From contig CM048848.1 of NCBI GenBank assembly GCA_026545225.1, forward strand, positions 25,770,806 to 25,834,805: a stretch of 64,000 bases of DNA, in the 5' to 3' direction. Numbering within the stretch: the stretch's first letter is position 1; each line of letters starts with the position of its first letter. The notes under the pieces are model-generated. The model had not been told where the DNA came from, searched no databases, and was given only the letters and a program-made list of their open reading frames with translations. The position numbers and the translations under genes were made by a program. This DNA is from Cornus controversa (lineage: Eukaryota > Streptophyta > Magnoliopsida > Cornales > Cornaceae). Of this stretch, positions 1 to 10,620 are shown piece by piece.

Positions 1-1222
1 AGTTTTGTTTGTAAAACTATTGCATGAATGTAAAAACAATAAATGTAAAGAGTTTAAAAGTTGGGAGAGAGTGATAGGGGTGGTTTCCACCACTAGCCAT
101 TCACAAGTTCATAAGTGTAGTAACCTTGGGATTCATCAATTAAATGCCTAACAATGTCATTAGGCTTGTGACCTCAATGACATATCAAAAGATTAATGTG
201 AGCACCAACCTATCATAATCCATCTTCAACAAGCATAGTTCTTCAACCTAACTAATTACCCTACTTTCTAAGTGAACCTACATGCATCCAAACTACCTTA
301 TCTCAACATGATTTATACAAGCAAGCACACCACATACATTTAAAGTACCATTACTTAGCCATCATTTGCCCTTCTTGTGGAAGAAACAAATGTTGTGCAT
401 TCACAAGATAGATTCTACTCTATGACAAGAACAAAACCAAAATCAAATGAATATATATAAGAAATGTATTAGTGTACATGGTCACTAGGCTAAATAATCA
501 ACTTTTAAGAACAAATCCCAAAATGCTACAAAAATGAACAAGTTTACATGGCTAGGTGTTTCAACCACACCCTAGAAGAGGAGTTAGTTGGTCATGGCAG
601 CCTTGCACTCTTCCATTGATGGAGAAGATGAAGCTTCTTGGTCTGGTTCAGCTCTTTTTTCTCCTCTCCCGAATGTCTCTCCTTGTGTATTCTGATGTGT
701 GTGAGAGATCCTTGAGAATGGCTTCTTTTTGTGCTTTATTGGCCACCTTTTCAACCTTGGGGCCCACCATATATATATATATATATCAATATATATACCA
801 ACTATATCAAAAAGGTTCCCAAAGGTCTTGTTCAAGTCAGAGAATCCCTCTAAGTTGTGCAAAAAGGGAGATTTTGTTGCAAGTGGGAAAGCAGGTGAGC
901 AAGTGGGCAAGTGGCTCTGCAGAATCTCGATCAATCGAGATTGGAATCTCGATTGATCGAGATTTCGATCAATCAAAATAAGATCTCGATCAATCGAGAT
1001 CTCGATTGATCGAGATCAACATCTCGATTGATCGAGATGCCTTGGTTGTAATTCTGACTTTTCTCTTCAGTTGCAAATAGCCTCAAACTTTGCTCCTTTT
1101 ACTACAAGACCTGCAATACATCAAAAATACAAAAACACCGAAAACATATCTCGGTAAACATAGAAACGAGACAAACATATGCAATAAAGAGGGTTCAAAT
1201 GCATAAAATTGAACACTTATCA
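1..1222 (-). mobile_element. Athila-type LTR, partial (runs off left edge)
   Basis: The sequence is clearly homologous to the LTRs of elements A and M (for example 32800-34055 and 44380-45439), in the same orientation as M. The LTR start (minus TGATAAGTGTTCAATT) is at 1222. It carries the ATATAT promoter tract (about 770-805) and the palindrome array (923-1038). The inner LTR end and any primer-binding site are left of the window, so this is either a 5' LTR or a solo LTR. It abuts a Tekay-like LTR that starts at 1226. Open frames inside it are LTR noise. Confidence 0.9.
923..1038. repeat. GATC-centred palindrome array in Athila LTR
   Basis: There are several copies of ATCTCGATCAATCGAGAT and its mirror ATCTCGATTGATCGAGAT. 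Each copy is itself an imperfect palindrome, and the copies alternate in orientation. The array lies upstream (in LTR sense) of the TATATA tract at about 770-805, where upstream promoter elements would be expected. Confidence 0.85.
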
Positions 1223-1225
1223 ACT

Positions 1226-2095
1226 TGTAATACCCCGTAATTTGAGGATATCTAAATTAGGTTTTTATTTATTTGATTAAGTTTTTAATTATTTAAATGC
1301 TTTAATTAATTTTGTCAATGCTTGTTTTTATATGTTTAATGTGGATGTTTGAATTGTTGCTAAGTGTTGATTGAGTTTAATTGTGTGTTAAATATTTGTT
1401 TTAAATATAGTTTTTTTTTCTGTTAAATAAAAATATGTTGGTTATGCTGCATTTTCTTTATTTTTGTTTTATTATTATTATTATTAAGTTGGGCTAGGCT
1501 GCTGGACTGGGCTATATATATGTATATATATGTCTATATATATATATTTATATATAGTTGGGCTAAATATTTTATATTTCTTAGTTTAATTATTTTGGAA
1601 TATTAAATAAGAGAAAATAAATTAGGATTCAGTAGTTTTTACGCACAGATAGGGAGAAAACGGTAGACGCGAGGTAAAGAGAAAAAAAGTGATTTTTGTT
1701 CAACATCACAAGGCAAGTTCGAACTCTTCTCTTCCCCTTTGAATCTGTATATATATATTATTTGTATATACATGTTGCTGGAATATATATATATATATAA
1801 TATATTAATTGTATAGACATGTTGCTAGAAATTTTTATGCAATTAATTATGAAATTAAATGATTTTGCATGCTAAGAATAATTCTGTGAATTAAATATGA
1901 AGATTTTGGAGTTTTGGTATTGTTTTAGGGTATTTTTTGCTTTTGTATATACATGTATATATGACTGTATAGGCAGGTATATATATATATATTAACATGA
2001 AATTGGGTTTACTGTATTCATCATTTTTGAATATTTTTGTTCTAATTAAAAGGTAGATCTTACTTCCTAGAACAATCCTTGAAAGTTTGGTTATG
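1226..2095 (+). mobile_element. Tekay-like LTR, left part (interrupted)
   Basis: It starts TGTAATACCCCGTAATTTG, the typical LTR start of this group. It is nearly the reverse complement of 4640-5425. The match stops abruptly at 2095 and resumes at 6691, so the LTR was split by an insertion with TSD TTATG (2091-2095) and TTGTG (6691-6695). An uninterrupted relative near 4635 reads straight through this point. AT-microsatellite stretches lie at 1515-1560, 1750-1800 and 1975-1993. Confidence 0.8.
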
Positions 2096-5000
2096 TGAAA
2101 TACCCCCTAGAAAATTTCGCATATGAGGTGGCTAGTCTCATACACAAAATCTAGGAGATACATACAATTAGCAGCAACAAGCATAGAATACAAAAGACAG
2201 TAAAATAAATCCTAAAAGCTGAACAGAAGATCCCACTGAATTGAAATAACTAGTAAACAAATAATTATATGTTCGTTGAGACAATTTGGAAGTTCCGTAA
2301 CCCAAGGACCCCTTAATCATAATAAACAAAAGTTTAAGACTCTAATTTAAAATTAACAACCAAAATCTCTAAACGAGTTCATAGTATGACCTTTGAATAA
2401 GATGATAGGTTTCTACCCTGTGACCGATGAGAAGAGATATCTGTCACAACCAACCCTAAAACTCTATCCTCGTAGTGGAACCCGTCTAAAACCTGAAATA
2501 TCAACAAAGTGGGTTAAACCCACGAGCAAGTCCTATCTACTACATCCCAATCAGAGAACCAATATACATACCCTCAATATAAGGGACACAAAATAAATCT
2601 ATAGATTTAACATACAAGTTATTCTTTTATCCAGTTTCATGTTTCCAAAGCAACAGTCAATATTTATAATATTCCACCCAAACCCATATTACGCAAAAGT
2701 AAACACATTCCTTGAGTTGAGCAGAAATAAACATAACATGAAATACTATCAAGTTTAAACAATCCTAACGTGTCACCATTTTATCCTTTGATACCTTAAT
2801 AGGTATAGGTATATACATACTGGTCATTTCCTACCTAGTTCATGTTTTCAGAAATCAAAATCATCTTATACGTTGTCCCAACAAACCCTTATCATTCAAC
2901 AATGAACCCATTCTTTAAGTTCAAAGTAAAGAAACATATGCATGCATTTTATTAAATCTAGGCAATCATGACAAAGTAATTATAATGTATAGATACCTTA
3001 TTAGGTATGGGCGATCCTGAAACGCCTGACAATCCTGACATGGCAAATAAAATGTATAGATACCTTATTAGGTATGGGCGATCCTGACACGCCGGGCAAT
3101 CCTTACATGCCAAAATAAAATGCATAGATACCTTATTAGGCATGGACGATCCTGAAACGCCGGACAATCCTTACATGCCAAAATAAAATGCATAGATACC
3201 TTATTAGGTATGGGCGATCCTGACACGCCGGGCAATCCTTATATGCCAAAATAAAATACATAGATACTTTATTAGGTATGGGCTATCCTGACACCCCAGA
3301 CAATCCTTACATGCCAAAATAAAATGTATAGATGTATTCCCAATATGAAACATAAAATAAACAAGGTGCATTATGATTTTAATTTGCACAAACAAAGTAA
3401 TTCAAATTAACCGACATGAAATTATCACCATAAGACAAATCGTTCATAAGTAAGCTATAATCAAGTATTTAATGCCATTTATATCCTTAAAGGAAAATAC
3501 ATTCAAGTAAATGAAATAACACAATTTAACCACTTTAGAAGCAAACACCCAATCCAACTCCCAATGCACTCAAATCTATGAGGGAGTCTAAACCAAACTC
3601 TTATCTAGGTTTCTGGGCCTAATCTACTTCTATTAACCATGTTCAATCATTTTGAAATTTTCTAGAATTTTACAAAATACTTTCAACAAATAAAAGAAGG
3701 TGAAAACAAACTTTTAGACACTTTAAAAATTAATTGAACACTAAGGGAAGCTCATTTCAAGATGAAAATTTAAACCCAAGTCTATTTAACCTCTAGAAAT
3801 TACAAAAAAAATTTGAGAATTTTTGGAATTACAAAAGTATTTTCTAAAATTACAGAAAGTGAAAAACCCAACTTTTGGACACTTTAAAAATCAATTGAAC
3901 AACAAAAGAAGATTATTTTGAGCTAAAAATTTAAACCTAAGTGTATTTAGCCTCCAGAAAGTTACAGTAAAAATTTGGGAATTTTCGGAACTTTATAAGT
4001 ATTTTCTAAAATTATAGAAGCTGAAAAATCCAGTTTTTAGACACTTTAAAAATCAATTTAAAGACAAGGTAAATCATTTTGACATGAAATTTAAACCCCA
4101 TGCTCCTTAAGCTCCCAGGAAGTTGACATAAAATTTTGGAAATTTTTAGAATTATAAAAGTATTTTTAAAAAATGATTTTCCAAATTTTTAAGTTTTTTT
4201 CCAAAAATTTTAAAAATTCAAAACAAATAATAAAATAATTCGGAATGGGCCCATATCGAACCCAGAGGTGGGCCCCCACGAATGGGGCTTAAAAATACTT
4301 TTCTGGCCACCGGCGCCTGTGGCACGCGCCCCCATACGCCGGTGGCACGCGTGGCCACCTTTTTTTTTTTTTTGCTTTCTTTCTTCTTCCTTCTTCTTCT
4401 TCCTGAAGCCTCCACGCAACAACAATGGTGGATAAACTTTCCGATCACTTCTGGGCACCAAATCGCGCATATGAATATAACATTGAACTCGTATCGATCT
4501 AAGTTACGCATTGGTACCAAAACCATCCCCTCTCGAGGTCTAAATCAAAAACGCCCAATTTTAAGTTTCGAAAATCTAAAATTTCAAACTAATTTTCCGT
4601 CAATCTACCCAACGGTTCACAATCAAACTTTCAAAGATTGTCCTAGGAAGTAAGATCTACCTTTTAATTGGAACAAAAATGTTCAAAAATGATGATTACA
4701 GTAAACCCAAATTTTATATATATATATATGCAAAAATACCCTAAAACAGTACCAAAACTCCAAAATCTTCATGTTTAATTCACAGAATTATTCTTAGCAT
4801 GCAAAATCATTTAATTTCATAATTAATTGCATACAAATTTCTAGCAACACGTCTATACAATTAATATATATATTATACATATATTCTAGCAACATGTATA
4901 TACAAATAGTATATATGTATATAGATTCAAAGGGAAAGAGAAGAGTTCGAAGTTGCCTTGTGATGTTGAGCAAAAATCACTTTTTTTCTCTTTTTCTGAC

Positions 5001-5425
5001 GTCTACCGTCTTCTCCCTATCTGTGCGTATGAATCCTCTATGCATAGAAACTACTGAACCTTAATTCCTTTTCTCTTATTTAATATTCCTAAATAATTAA
5101 ACTAATAAATATAAAATATTTAGCCCAACTATATATAAATATATATATAGTCCAGCCTAACCTAATAATAATAATAATAAAACAAAAAAAATAAAGAAAA
5201 TGCAGCCCAAACCAACATATTTTTATTTAACAGAAAAAAATTATATTTAAAACAAATATTTAACACAAAATTAAATACAATCAACACTTAGCAACAATTC
5301 AAACATCCACATTAAACATATAAAAACAGGCATTGACAAAATTAATTAAAGCATTTAAATAATTAAAAACTCGATAAAATAAATAAAAACCCAATTTAAA
5401 TATCCTCAAATTACGGGGTATTACA
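2096..5425 (-). mobile_element. Tekay-like LTR, 3.33 kb (3' LTR of the inserted remnant)
   Basis: On minus it starts TGTAATACCCCGTAATTTG at 5425, immediately after the polypurine tract (plus TTTTTCCCCCC, 5426-5436), and ends GGGGTATTTCA at 2096. Its halves match 1226-2095 and 6691-9187. It contains a 68-bp tandem repeat (2986-3330) and a conserved stretch near 4995-5030 (GTCTACCGTC...TCTGTGCGTA) shared with the other LTRs of this family at 10070-10100 and 12289-12316. Confidence 0.85.
2986..3330. repeat. 68-bp tandem repeat, about 5 copies
   Basis: Unit starts (TGTATAGATACC, TGCATAGATACC and similar) fall at 2986, 3053, 3121, 3189, 3257 and 3325, giving spacings of 67-68 bp. Each unit carries TTATTAGG(T/C)ATGG and a CGATCCTGA(C/A)ACGCC box. 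It is the inverted counterpart of the 69-bp array at 7931-8290 and corresponds to degenerate copies near 11225-11360. Confidence 0.9.
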
Positions 5426-5689
5426 TTTTTCCCCCCTAGAAAAGAAATTCCGTCCTCGAAATTCGCCTCAGACCTAAAATAAAAGATCTGGGTATTTTGA
5501 CTTTATTTGATCCTCCCTCATCTAAGTAGACTTCGCCTCATTGCGGTGGAGCCTGCACATGATCTGGCATGACGTTGTAGACCCTCCTATAGTGCATTTA
5601 TTGAATAGATTACCCTACTATTTCTATTTTTCTTTTCCACTATCTGGCTAACGAAGTATCTATCATTTCGTTTCTCCCCCTATCATTTC

Positions 5690-6162
5690 CTATAATCCCT
5701 CCTTATTTGACAGTGCTGCAATGCAACATGAACCACCTGAGTGTAAATGGAATAAGCTAGATTACCCACAATGACCTGTCGAGTAGTCTAAATCAATCCC
5801 TTCACAAAATAGCTCACCTTTTTATCTTTAGTGTTCATCTCCTCAGGTGCAACAAAGATAAATTGGTGAACTCCTGCTTCGACCCTGCAATTGTCCTGTC
5901 CTTCTTCTGTAAGTCCAGGAATTCCCTTATGTAAAAGAGTTTTGAATCCTTCCCAACTGTTAGGTTGTTCCACTGGTAATGGAACACGCGCCATTTGCAG
6001 TGGCTATTGTGATGGCTACTGATTCTAAAGAGCAGTCGCCACTCCTGTAGCTATAGCCTAAGCGATCATGGCTGCCAAATTGAGAGGAATTTTAACATTT
6101 CCATCCTGAACATTATCTTGACCTTAGTTATGGTTCGTCTTCCTCCTCCTACGAGGTGACAT
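5690..6162 (-). pseudogene. gag N-terminal remnant, Tekay-like
   Basis: On minus a start at 6162 gives a MSPRRRRK-like N-terminus, typical of chromovirus Gag. It has several in-frame stops, then an open stretch (5994-5788) with the PNSWEGFK region. The frame closes again after VSYFVKGLI. From about 5690 down to 5437 the sequence jumps to the extreme 3' end of pol and the polypurine tract, so the rest of gag and nearly all of pol are deleted. It is non-coding today. Confidence 0.65.
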
Positions 6163-6299
6163 CTAATTAAGCCCCAATAATAAACTAAGATGTATAAAGT
6201 ACAATGAATCCTCTACTTAAATTCTATTTATCAGAATATGCAACGCAGAAGATACCCTACGACGGACCCTACAGACCCGAGAATACTTGAACCTGGAAT

Positions 6300-6311
6300 G
6301 CTTTGATACCA
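6300..6311 (-). other. Primer-binding site, tRNA-Met type
   Basis: Minus TGGTATCAAAGC matches the initiator tRNA-Met primer-binding consensus with one change. It directly follows a short LTR end (minus GGGGTATTATA) and precedes the gag remnant. Confidence 0.75.
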
Positions 6312-6315
6312 AATA

Positions 6316-6368
6316 TAATACCCCGCTCCAACACATGGTACCATACCATGTGTTGGAGCGGGGTATTA
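6316..6368. repeat. Perfect 25-bp palindrome: two LTR ends tail to tail
   Basis: The left arm 6316-6340 and right arm 6344-6368 are exact reverse complements around a 3-nt loop CCA. Each arm is an LTR terminus (GCGGGGTATTA), and each is followed outward by its own tRNA-Met primer-binding site (6300-6311 minus, 6373-6384 plus). Confidence 0.9.
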
Positions 6369-6370
6369 CA

Positions 6371-6690
6371 GTTGGTATCAGAGCCTGAACCCAACTGGAA
6401 GTGTGCCAACGAGGAGGTCGGGCCTCATAGGGGGGTGGATTGTAGTAACCCTTGTGGTCGGGTGTGAGTGGGCGGGTGCGAAGATAGACACTGGGCTGAG
6501 CTACCACACTGACAGAATATAGGGTGCTCAGTCCCACATTGTTTGGGTGTGGAAAAGGGGATTTGCTTATATGTAGTATGTTCTCTTCAAATGGTATGAG
6601 GCCTTTTGCGATAAAATCTAAGAGCAAAACCGTGATGGCTCAGGCCTAAAGCGGACAATATCATACCATGTGTTAGAGCGGGGTATTACA
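6371..6690 (+). mobile_element. TRIM-like unit: PBS, 70-bp internal region, 250-bp LTR
   Basis: TGGTATCAGAGC (6373-6384) follows an LTR end. A polypurine tract GGGGGGTGGAT (6430-6440) precedes a 250-bp LTR starting TGTAGTAACCC (6441) and ending GGGGTATTACA (6690). The LTR contains CCCACATTG and GGCTCAGGCCTAAAGCGG, features typical of plant TRIM elements. The 5' LTR survives only as its last 25-30 bp in the palindrome. No coding capacity is expected or seen. Confidence 0.7.
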
Positions 6691-9187
6691 TTGTGAACCG
6701 TTGGGTAGATTGACAGAAAATTGAGTTTGAAATTTTAGATTTTCAAAACTTGAAATTGGATGTTTTTGATTTAGGCCGTGAGAGGGGGTGATTTTGGTAC
6801 CAATGCGTAGCTTAGATTGATACGAGTTCAATGGTATATTCATATGCGCGATTCGGTGCCCGGAAGTGATCGGAAAGTGATCGGAAAATTTCTCCACCAT
6901 TGTTGTTGCATGGAGCCTTTGGCGCCGGTGGCCAGAAAAGTATTTTTGGGCCCCATTCGTAGGGGCCCACCTCTGGGTCCGATATGGGCCCATTCCGAAT
7001 TATTTTGGTATTTTTCTTGAAGTTTTGAAATTTTTGAAAAAAAAATTTAAAAATTTGAATAATCATTTTTTTAAAAATACTTTTTTAATTCCAAAAATTC
7101 CCAAAATTTTTATGTCAACTTTCTGGGGGTTTAAGGAGCTTGGGTTTTAAGTGTCATGTAGAAATTATTTTCCACTTATTTTTAAATTAATTTTTGAATT
7201 GTCTAAAACTTGGATTTTTCATTTCTTTTATTTTAGAAAATACTTAGAAATTTTCAAAAATTCCCAAATTTTTATTGTAACTTTCTGAATGTTAAAAGAA
7301 CCCAGGTTTAAAATTTCATCTCAAATGAGTCTTCCTTATTGTTATTTTAATTTTTAAAATGTCTAAAGGTTGGGTTTTCACATTCTTTTATTTTAAAAAA
7401 AATATTTTAAAATTTCAGAAAATTCAAAAAAAAATTCAAGTTACTTTATAGGATTGAATTGAACCTGGGTTTTAATTTTCGAATGAAAAGGAGTTTCCAT
7501 TGAGGTTGTCTCGATTGTATAAGTATGCATTTGACTATGCTTTATCTGTCTCTTATTAGAAAATATTTCTTTTAAATTTCAAAAAATATGAGAAATTTCC
7601 AGAATATCTAACATGATTTGAGGAACAGAATAGGCCCGAGAACTTAATTTTTGAGTTAGGTTTTGACCGCTTAAAGTTTTAGATAAATTGGAGGTTTGAT
7701 TGGGTGTTTGCTTCTAAAGTGGATAATTGTGTTATTGGATTTATTTGAATGTATTTTCTTTTAAAAATATAAATGCTCATGAAATACTTGGTTATAGTTT
7801 ACTTGTGAATGATTTCTCTTATGGTGATAATTTCATATCGGACAATTTGAATTACTTTGTTTGTGCAAATTAAGATCATAATACACCTTGTTTATCTTGT
7901 GTTTCATATTGGGATGGTATTTATGCATTTTATTTGGCATGTAAGAATTGCCCGGTGTGACAGGATCGCCCATACCTAATAAAGTATTTATGCATTATAT
8001 TTGGCATGTTGAGATTGCTAAGGCGTGTCGGGATCGCCTAATACCTAATAAGATATCTATGCATTATATTTGGCATGTTGGGATTGCCAAGGCGTGTCAG
8101 GATCGCCTAATACCTAATAAGGTATCTATGCATTATATTTGGCATGTTGGGAATGCCAAGGCGTGTCAGGATCGCCTAATACCTAATAAGGTATCTATGC
8201 ATTATATTTGGCATGTTGGGATTGCAAAGGCGTGTCGGGATCGCCAAACACCTAATATGGTATCTTTATATTTTATTTGGAGCATGTTAGGATTGCCTAA
8301 TATCTAGTAAGAACGTTTCTCGTTATATATTCAAGCATGTTATGATTGTTTCTTGTGTTAACTTAAAACTAGTCTACACTTGCATTAAGATAACAAATGT
8401 GTTAGTGTAGGGTGTGGGGCGGCTCTATTCTTGGGTCATAAGGTTAATTGGAGATATATATTTATGAGTTGGTGGGTTATCTTTAATTGTATATAAACAT
8501 AAATTTGTTGTCTTGGGAAAGGATTATTGGTGGAGGTAGGATAGGTTTGCCTAATACCTTGTAAGGCATTTGTAGAATATATGGAAGAAGGTATGTTAGG
8601 ATTGTCTATGGTTTGAACTTAGAAATTTGTTTTATCTTTATTGTGATAATGGATGGGTTAGTTCATAACGTAGTTCTAGTTACTTCTAAGATAGGAGATT
8701 TAATGACTAAACGGTATAATTATATCTATATGTCTTTACTGTCCTCATATAGAGGGTTTGTTTACCGGTTCTCTGATTGGGTTGTAGTGGAGAGAATTTT
8801 TTATGGGTTTAACCCACTTTGTTGATATTTGAGGTTCCAGACAGTTTCTACTTGGAGATTTGTGCGTGGAGTTCGTAGAGTGTGACAATCATCCATTCCT
8901 TACCATACTTTAGAGTAGGGACTTAAATCTGTTCATAAAGTTTTACTTTTATGTTTTTTTTTGGTTAAGGGGTCCGTGGGTTACGGACTTCCAAGTTGTC
9001 TCAATCAGAATAACACAATGTTATTTAACATGATTATTTATTTCAGTTAGACTTTCCTTTCAGCATTTATAATTCTTTTTCTTTTGTCATTGTATTCTAT
9101 GCTTGTTTGCTATCAGTTGTTAGTATCCCTCAAGTTTTGTGTATGAGACTGGCCACCTAATGCGCGAAATTTTGTTGGGGTATTTCA
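6691..9187 (+). mobile_element. Tekay-like LTR, right part (continues 1226-2095)
   Basis: It resumes the LTR interrupted at 2095 (TTGTGAACCGTTGGGTAGA) and ends GGGGTATTTCA at 9187. It is the reverse-complement counterpart of 2096-4640. It contains a 69-bp tandem array. The combined LTR length (about 3.37 kb) agrees with the intact minus copy. Short open frames here are not genes. Confidence 0.8.
7931..8290 (+). repeat. 69-bp tandem repeat, about 5 copies
   Basis: The unit start TATTTGGCATG occurs at 7931, 7998, 8067, 8136, 8205 and 8274. The spacing is 69 bp in all but the first unit. Because 69 is 3 x 23, one frame stays open for about 119 codons with a repeated 23-residue pattern. That is a consequence of the repeat length and not evidence for a protein. 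Confidence 0.9.
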
Positions 9188-10567
9188 ACACTGATGTCCG
9201 GTAAGAACATATCACTGCCACTCTCTAATCTAGGTTTCTGTGCATACTCTACCTTTAAAAGTCTTGTTTTGTTTTTCACGAATTTTCTGGTAATTTAAAA
9301 TATTTTTCCTAATTTTCTACAATTTAAAATGATTTAAAATTTTTTTTAAATATTTTGGACTGGGCCCAGAGGTTGGGCTCGGCGAGTGGGACCGGACTGC
9401 CCCTTTTCCTGTCCCCGTCAGCCGCTGGAGATCGCTGCACGAGCTGGCGGTGAATGTGCGCGTTGCGCTGTGCTGGGGCAGTGCGTTGATCCCGCTAGTT
9501 TTCCAGCCACTTTCTGGCCACCAAAATTTGACTTTTTATATATCAAAATGCTCCCCTTCATCTAAGCTTTCTAATGGTGTATGAATCGCCTCCATTTGTA
9601 GCGTAAACCAGAAACCCCCAAATTTAAGTTCATTGGGTTCTCCAACTTAAATCTCAAAATTCTATCAAAGTTCTCAATCCTTTACATCCCGATTATCAAG
9701 GGTCACTCATAGAGGGCAAACAGACACTTTATTCGGATTACATTCCAACAAACACAACTTAAATGTTCATATACGAATTTGGTTGCTTGTATATATTAAT
9801 ATATATTCATATATACGTGTATATATATCTCACACTAATACATCCTAACAATGATCGTCCACATGAATTTATAGATGTGTGTACATTGGATTTCATACCA
9901 TTATGCATGTTCATACAGACATTCATGTATACATATATGTATATATACACATACACATACAAATCAAATAACACAATTATTTATCTATGTTTAGAAGTTC
10001 AAAGGGAAAGTGAAGAGATTAAACTTGCCTTTTGATCTTAACAAAATAACCCTTTTCTCATTTTTCTCTAGCGTCTACCGTTCTCTCCCTGTTTGTGCGT
10101 AAAAACTCTCTGTGCGTAGGAACCAATGAACTCTATTTTTTTTTCTCTTTGTTTTATTAATAATTTTCTTTTCTAGAAACACCAAAATAATTTCTAAATA
10201 ATTAAAATAATAATTATAAATATATTAGCCCACATCTATATATATATATATCTCAACCCAGTAGTACGTGTAGCCCAAACTCTCCCTAGCCCAACCTGAA
10301 AATAATTAAAAATAAAAGAAAAATATAACCAAGTAACTGAAAAATTTTAGAAACATTTAACATAACAATTTTACAAACATTTAACACCAACAATTTCACA
10401 AACTCATAAAGTCAATCAACACTTAGCACCAATTAATCAACCATGTACATTAAACCATAAAGAACATGCATTAATCAAAACTAACTAAAGCATTTAAATA
10501 CCACAAAATAAATAATTTAAATAAATAAAAATCAAAATTAAATATCCTTAAATTACGGAGTATTACA
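9188..10567 (-). mobile_element. Truncated Tekay-like LTR
   Basis: Minus start TGTAATACTCCGTAATTTAA at 10567. The sequence is homologous to the first half of the LTRs at 2096-5425 and 10621-12791, including the CGTCTACCG...TGTGCGTA block near 10070-10100. The inner end is lost near 9188-9200, where it meets the LTR end at 9187. A 53-bp unassigned spacer (10568-10620) follows. Confidence 0.7.
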
Positions 10568-10620
10568 TATAGCCTCTTTTTATTAAATGATCGGTCTTTC
10601 AAACCTTAACTTCAATAAGC

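Larger units (their letters stand above)
2096..6690 (-). mobile_element. Rearranged gypsy remnant inserted in an LTR of its own family
   Basis: The left end is TGAAATACCCC at 2096 and the right end is GGGGTATTACA at 6690. It is flanked by TTATG and TTGTG, a 5-bp TSD with one mismatch. From right to left it holds a TRIM-like unit on plus, a palindrome, a minus-strand primer-binding site, a short gag/pol remnant, a polypurine tract and a full LTR. It is a self-family insertion in inverted orientation, so 1226-2095 and 6691-9187 together form a long inverted match to 2096-5425. Confidence 0.75.

Noticed and set aside
556-981. Open frames of up to 141 codons in Athila LTRs (also 24658-24995, 33413-33880, 44998-45459, 59248-59584)
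   Set aside because: The same frames recur in each LTR copy because the LTR sequence recurs. They cross the TA microsatellite and palindrome array and resemble no protein.
4210-4653. Lysine-rich and other open frames near 4210-4653 and 6673-7066
   Set aside because: They are inverted copies of the same LTR segment in two places, with poly-T/poly-A giving the lysine run.
7948-8307. 119-codon open frame with 23-residue repeats
   Set aside because: The 69-bp repeat length keeps any stop-free frame open. It lies inside an LTR, and the inverted counterpart (68-bp units) does not keep a frame.
1221-9192. TSD for the split LTR 1226-9187
   Set aside because: The flanks CAACT and ACACT match at only three of five positions, and the left flank overlaps the end of another LTR. 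Not convincing enough to call it a solo LTR.
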